Shown piece by piece: positions 6,300 to 6,904 of a stretch of DNA of 6,904 bases (its first letter is position 1; every line of letters starts with the position of its first letter). Location: the NCBI GenBank assembly GCA_903643055.1, contig CAHJWV010000307.1:1-6904 (forward strand), written 5' to 3'. Position numbers and translations under genes: made by a program. The notes under the pieces are model-generated. The model searched no databases, was not told where the DNA came from, and worked only from the letters and a program-made list of their open reading frames with translations. The DNA is from Burkholderiales bacterium (lineage in GTDB: Bacteria; Pseudomonadota; Gammaproteobacteria; Burkholderiales; Burkholderiaceae).

Positions 6300-6728
6300 T
6301 CAGGCCAGCACGCCCGCCAGCTTGTTCAGCAGCAATTGCCAGCCCTGCTGCGTGCGTTCGCGGTAGGCCGGCGCGCTCGCGCAATGCAGCGTCAGCAGGC
6401 AGCCCGGACCTTCGGGTTCGAAGCTGATCGTGATCAGATCGCTGTCTGGGGAATAGCGGGGCACCGAGAAGCGGAACACCAAGCGGCGTGGCCGCTCGAT
6501 CTCGACATAACGCCCTACATGCTCGATATCTTCGCCATCGCGCCGATCGACGAACACGAAGCGGCCGTCCACGCGCGCATCGATCTCCACCTTCACGATG
6601 CGACCATCGTCGGTGGTGAACAGAAAGCGGCCGGCTTGCTCCGGGGCGAGCCAGGCATCGAACACGCGCTCGGGCGGTTCATCGAAGTGACGGGAGATCT
6701 GCAACGGGATCTTGTCGGAAGCGGTCAT
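6300..6728 (-). CDS. SRPBCC / AHSA1-family protein
   Basis: A 142-residue cytoplasmic protein of the START-like SRPBCC superfamily, AHSA1 (activator of Hsp90 ATPase homologue) subgroup. The family pattern is clear: an opening strand with FDEPPERVFDAWLAPEQAGRF (15-35, with Arg/Val-Phe-x-Ala-Trp), a middle GRFVFVDRRDGEDIEHVGRYVEIERPRRLVF sheet, then LITISFEP, and a C-terminal GW..LL.KL helix that caps a hydrophobic pocket. Bacterial members bind small hydrophobic ligands or are uncharacterised; the name does not imply Hsp90 activation. The start ATG has AGGA 7 nt upstream (6736-6739). Such genes often follow an ArsR-type regulator, but the bases before this one carry no recognisable regulator. 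Instead a divergent ORF and dusC begin there. It precedes ogt on the same strand. Confidence 0.88.
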   Translation of the reverse strand: MTASDKIPLQISRHFDEPPERVFDAWLAPEQAGRFLFTTDDGRIVKVEIDARVDGRFVFVDRRDGEDIEHVGRYVEIERPRRLVFRFSVPRYSPDSDLITISFEPEGPGCLLTLHCASAPAYRERTQQGWQLLLNKLAGVLA

Positions 6729-6739
6729 CGTGCGGTCCT

Positions 6740-6763
6740 GATGTCGTTGTCGTTGATGTCATC
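6740..6763. repeat. short direct and inverted repeats in divergent gap
   Basis: GATGTC occurs at 6740-6745 and 6755-6760, separated by GTTGTCGTT, and GATGTCATC (6755-6763) is a 4-1-4 palindrome. They lie between the SRPBCC start and the leader of the opposite transcript, a place where an operator could sit. The elements are short and could be chance. Confidence 0.3.
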
Positions 6764-6774
6764 GTGCGCTTGAT

Positions 6775-6782
6775 AAAGGAGG
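6775..6782 (+). promoter_or_regulatory. near-perfect Shine-Dalgarno
   Basis: AAAGGAGG is the strongest ribosome binding site in the window. It is 6 nt from ATG 6789 and only 2 nt from ATG 6785, so it suits the first better. No promoter is recognised upstream. Confidence 0.6.
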
Positions 6783-6788
6783 CCATGG

Positions 6789-6869
6789 ATGGATTCAAAA
6801 CCGGAGCCACCGCGGCCATCACATCATCGCCTTCTACCTTCTACACTGTGCGCCCCACTCGCTGGCTGA
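6789..6869 (+). CDS. possible 26-codon leader peptide before dusC
   Basis: Starting at the ATG best spaced from the AAAGGAGG site, the frame encodes MDSKPEPPRPSHHRLL and ten more residues, then TGA at 6867-6869, one base before the ATG of the dusC-like gene. The peptide is proline- and histidine-rich with no recognised family. The overlapping ATG at 6785 gives a 29-residue frame whose TGA (6872-6874) overlaps the dusC ATG as ATGA. Either would couple translation to dusC, which itself lacks a good ribosome binding site. Alternatives: only a leader RNA, or a start for a misread reading frame. Unproven. Confidence 0.35.
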   Translation: MDSKPEPPRPSHHRLLPSTLCAPLAG

Positions 6870-6870
6870 C

Positions 6871-6904
6871 ATGACGATATTGCTTGCGCCCATGGAAGGG
6901 CTTC
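6871..6904 (+). CDS. dusC: tRNA-dihydrouridine synthase C, N-terminal fragment
   Basis: Only the first 11 codons are in the window: MTILLAPMEGL. E. coli DusC begins MRVLLAPMEGV, and the xLLAPMEG opening at the very N-terminus is typical of this subfamily; DusA and DusB have longer lead-ins and APM(A/S)-type variants. The enzyme uses FMN and NADPH to reduce uridine 16 in the tRNA D-loop, and the APME segment lies in the FMN-binding barrel. No strong Shine-Dalgarno precedes the ATG; a small leader ORF with an excellent one ends at its start. The assignment rests on a very short but characteristic motif. Confidence 0.7.
   Translation, partial: MTILLAPMEGL

Noticed and set aside
6728..6822. Minus-strand frame ending ATGA-overlapped with the SRPBCC start, as in ArsR-SRPBCC pairs
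   Set aside because: Only about 32 codons open with no start codon and no helix-turn-helix; the opposite strand carries the strong ribosome site and dusC start.
1..6904. tRNA, rRNA, CRISPR array, insertion sequence or phage genes
   Set aside because: None found on reading both strands; no cloverleaf, spaced repeats, transposase motifs or terminal inverted repeats.

Overview
The window looks like a piece of a high-GC betaproteobacterial chromosome, most likely Burkholderiales. This rests on the strong G/C third-position bias (CTG, GCG, CGC, GGC) and on the style of the chemoreceptor, the OprO/P-like porin and the alkyltransferase. It is an inference from protein character; no database was searched.

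Layout. (1) 1-1601, plus strand: the last 86 codons of an ABC-exporter ATPase, then a complete DHA3-type MFS efflux protein 5 bp later, so two exporters lie in tandem. (2) 1602-1797: a convergent gap with several hairpins and a 30-bp tandem repeat whose unit includes the stop codon of the next gene. (3) 1798-2253, minus strand: a secreted FKBP-type prolyl isomerase with a structured leader at 2254-2326. (4) 2327-2562: a gene-free stretch. (5) 2563-5658, plus strand: a three-gene block of an outer-membrane porin (broken), a small PstS-like periplasmic binding protein (frameshifted at its very end) and an intact methyl-accepting chemotaxis protein. (6) 5671-6728, minus strand: an Ogt-type O6-alkylguanine-DNA alkyltransferase and an AHSA1/SRPBCC protein. 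(7) 6729-6904, plus strand: a near-perfect Shine-Dalgarno, a possible 26- or 29-codon leader ORF, and the first 11 codons of what looks like dusC (tRNA-dihydrouridine synthase C).

How the genes may work together. The porin, small binding protein and MCP read as one unit: a solute enters through the outer-membrane barrel, is bound in the periplasm, and the MCP reports occupancy to the flagellar motor. This is inferred from order, strand and spacing (13 bp between porin and binding protein; 58 bp from the restored end of the binding protein to the MCP). The porin carries four single-base indels and a 23-bp tandem duplication, and the binding protein one more indel. The intact genes on both sides show none. 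Either the front of this module is decaying, or this 1.5-kb stretch was sequenced poorly.

I see no RNA gene, insertion sequence, CRISPR array, toxin-antitoxin pair or defence system. The most interesting items are the porin/mini-binding-protein/MCP module with its lesion cluster, the leader ORF ahead of dusC, and the FKBP leader hairpin whose loop is complementary to its own ribosome binding site.
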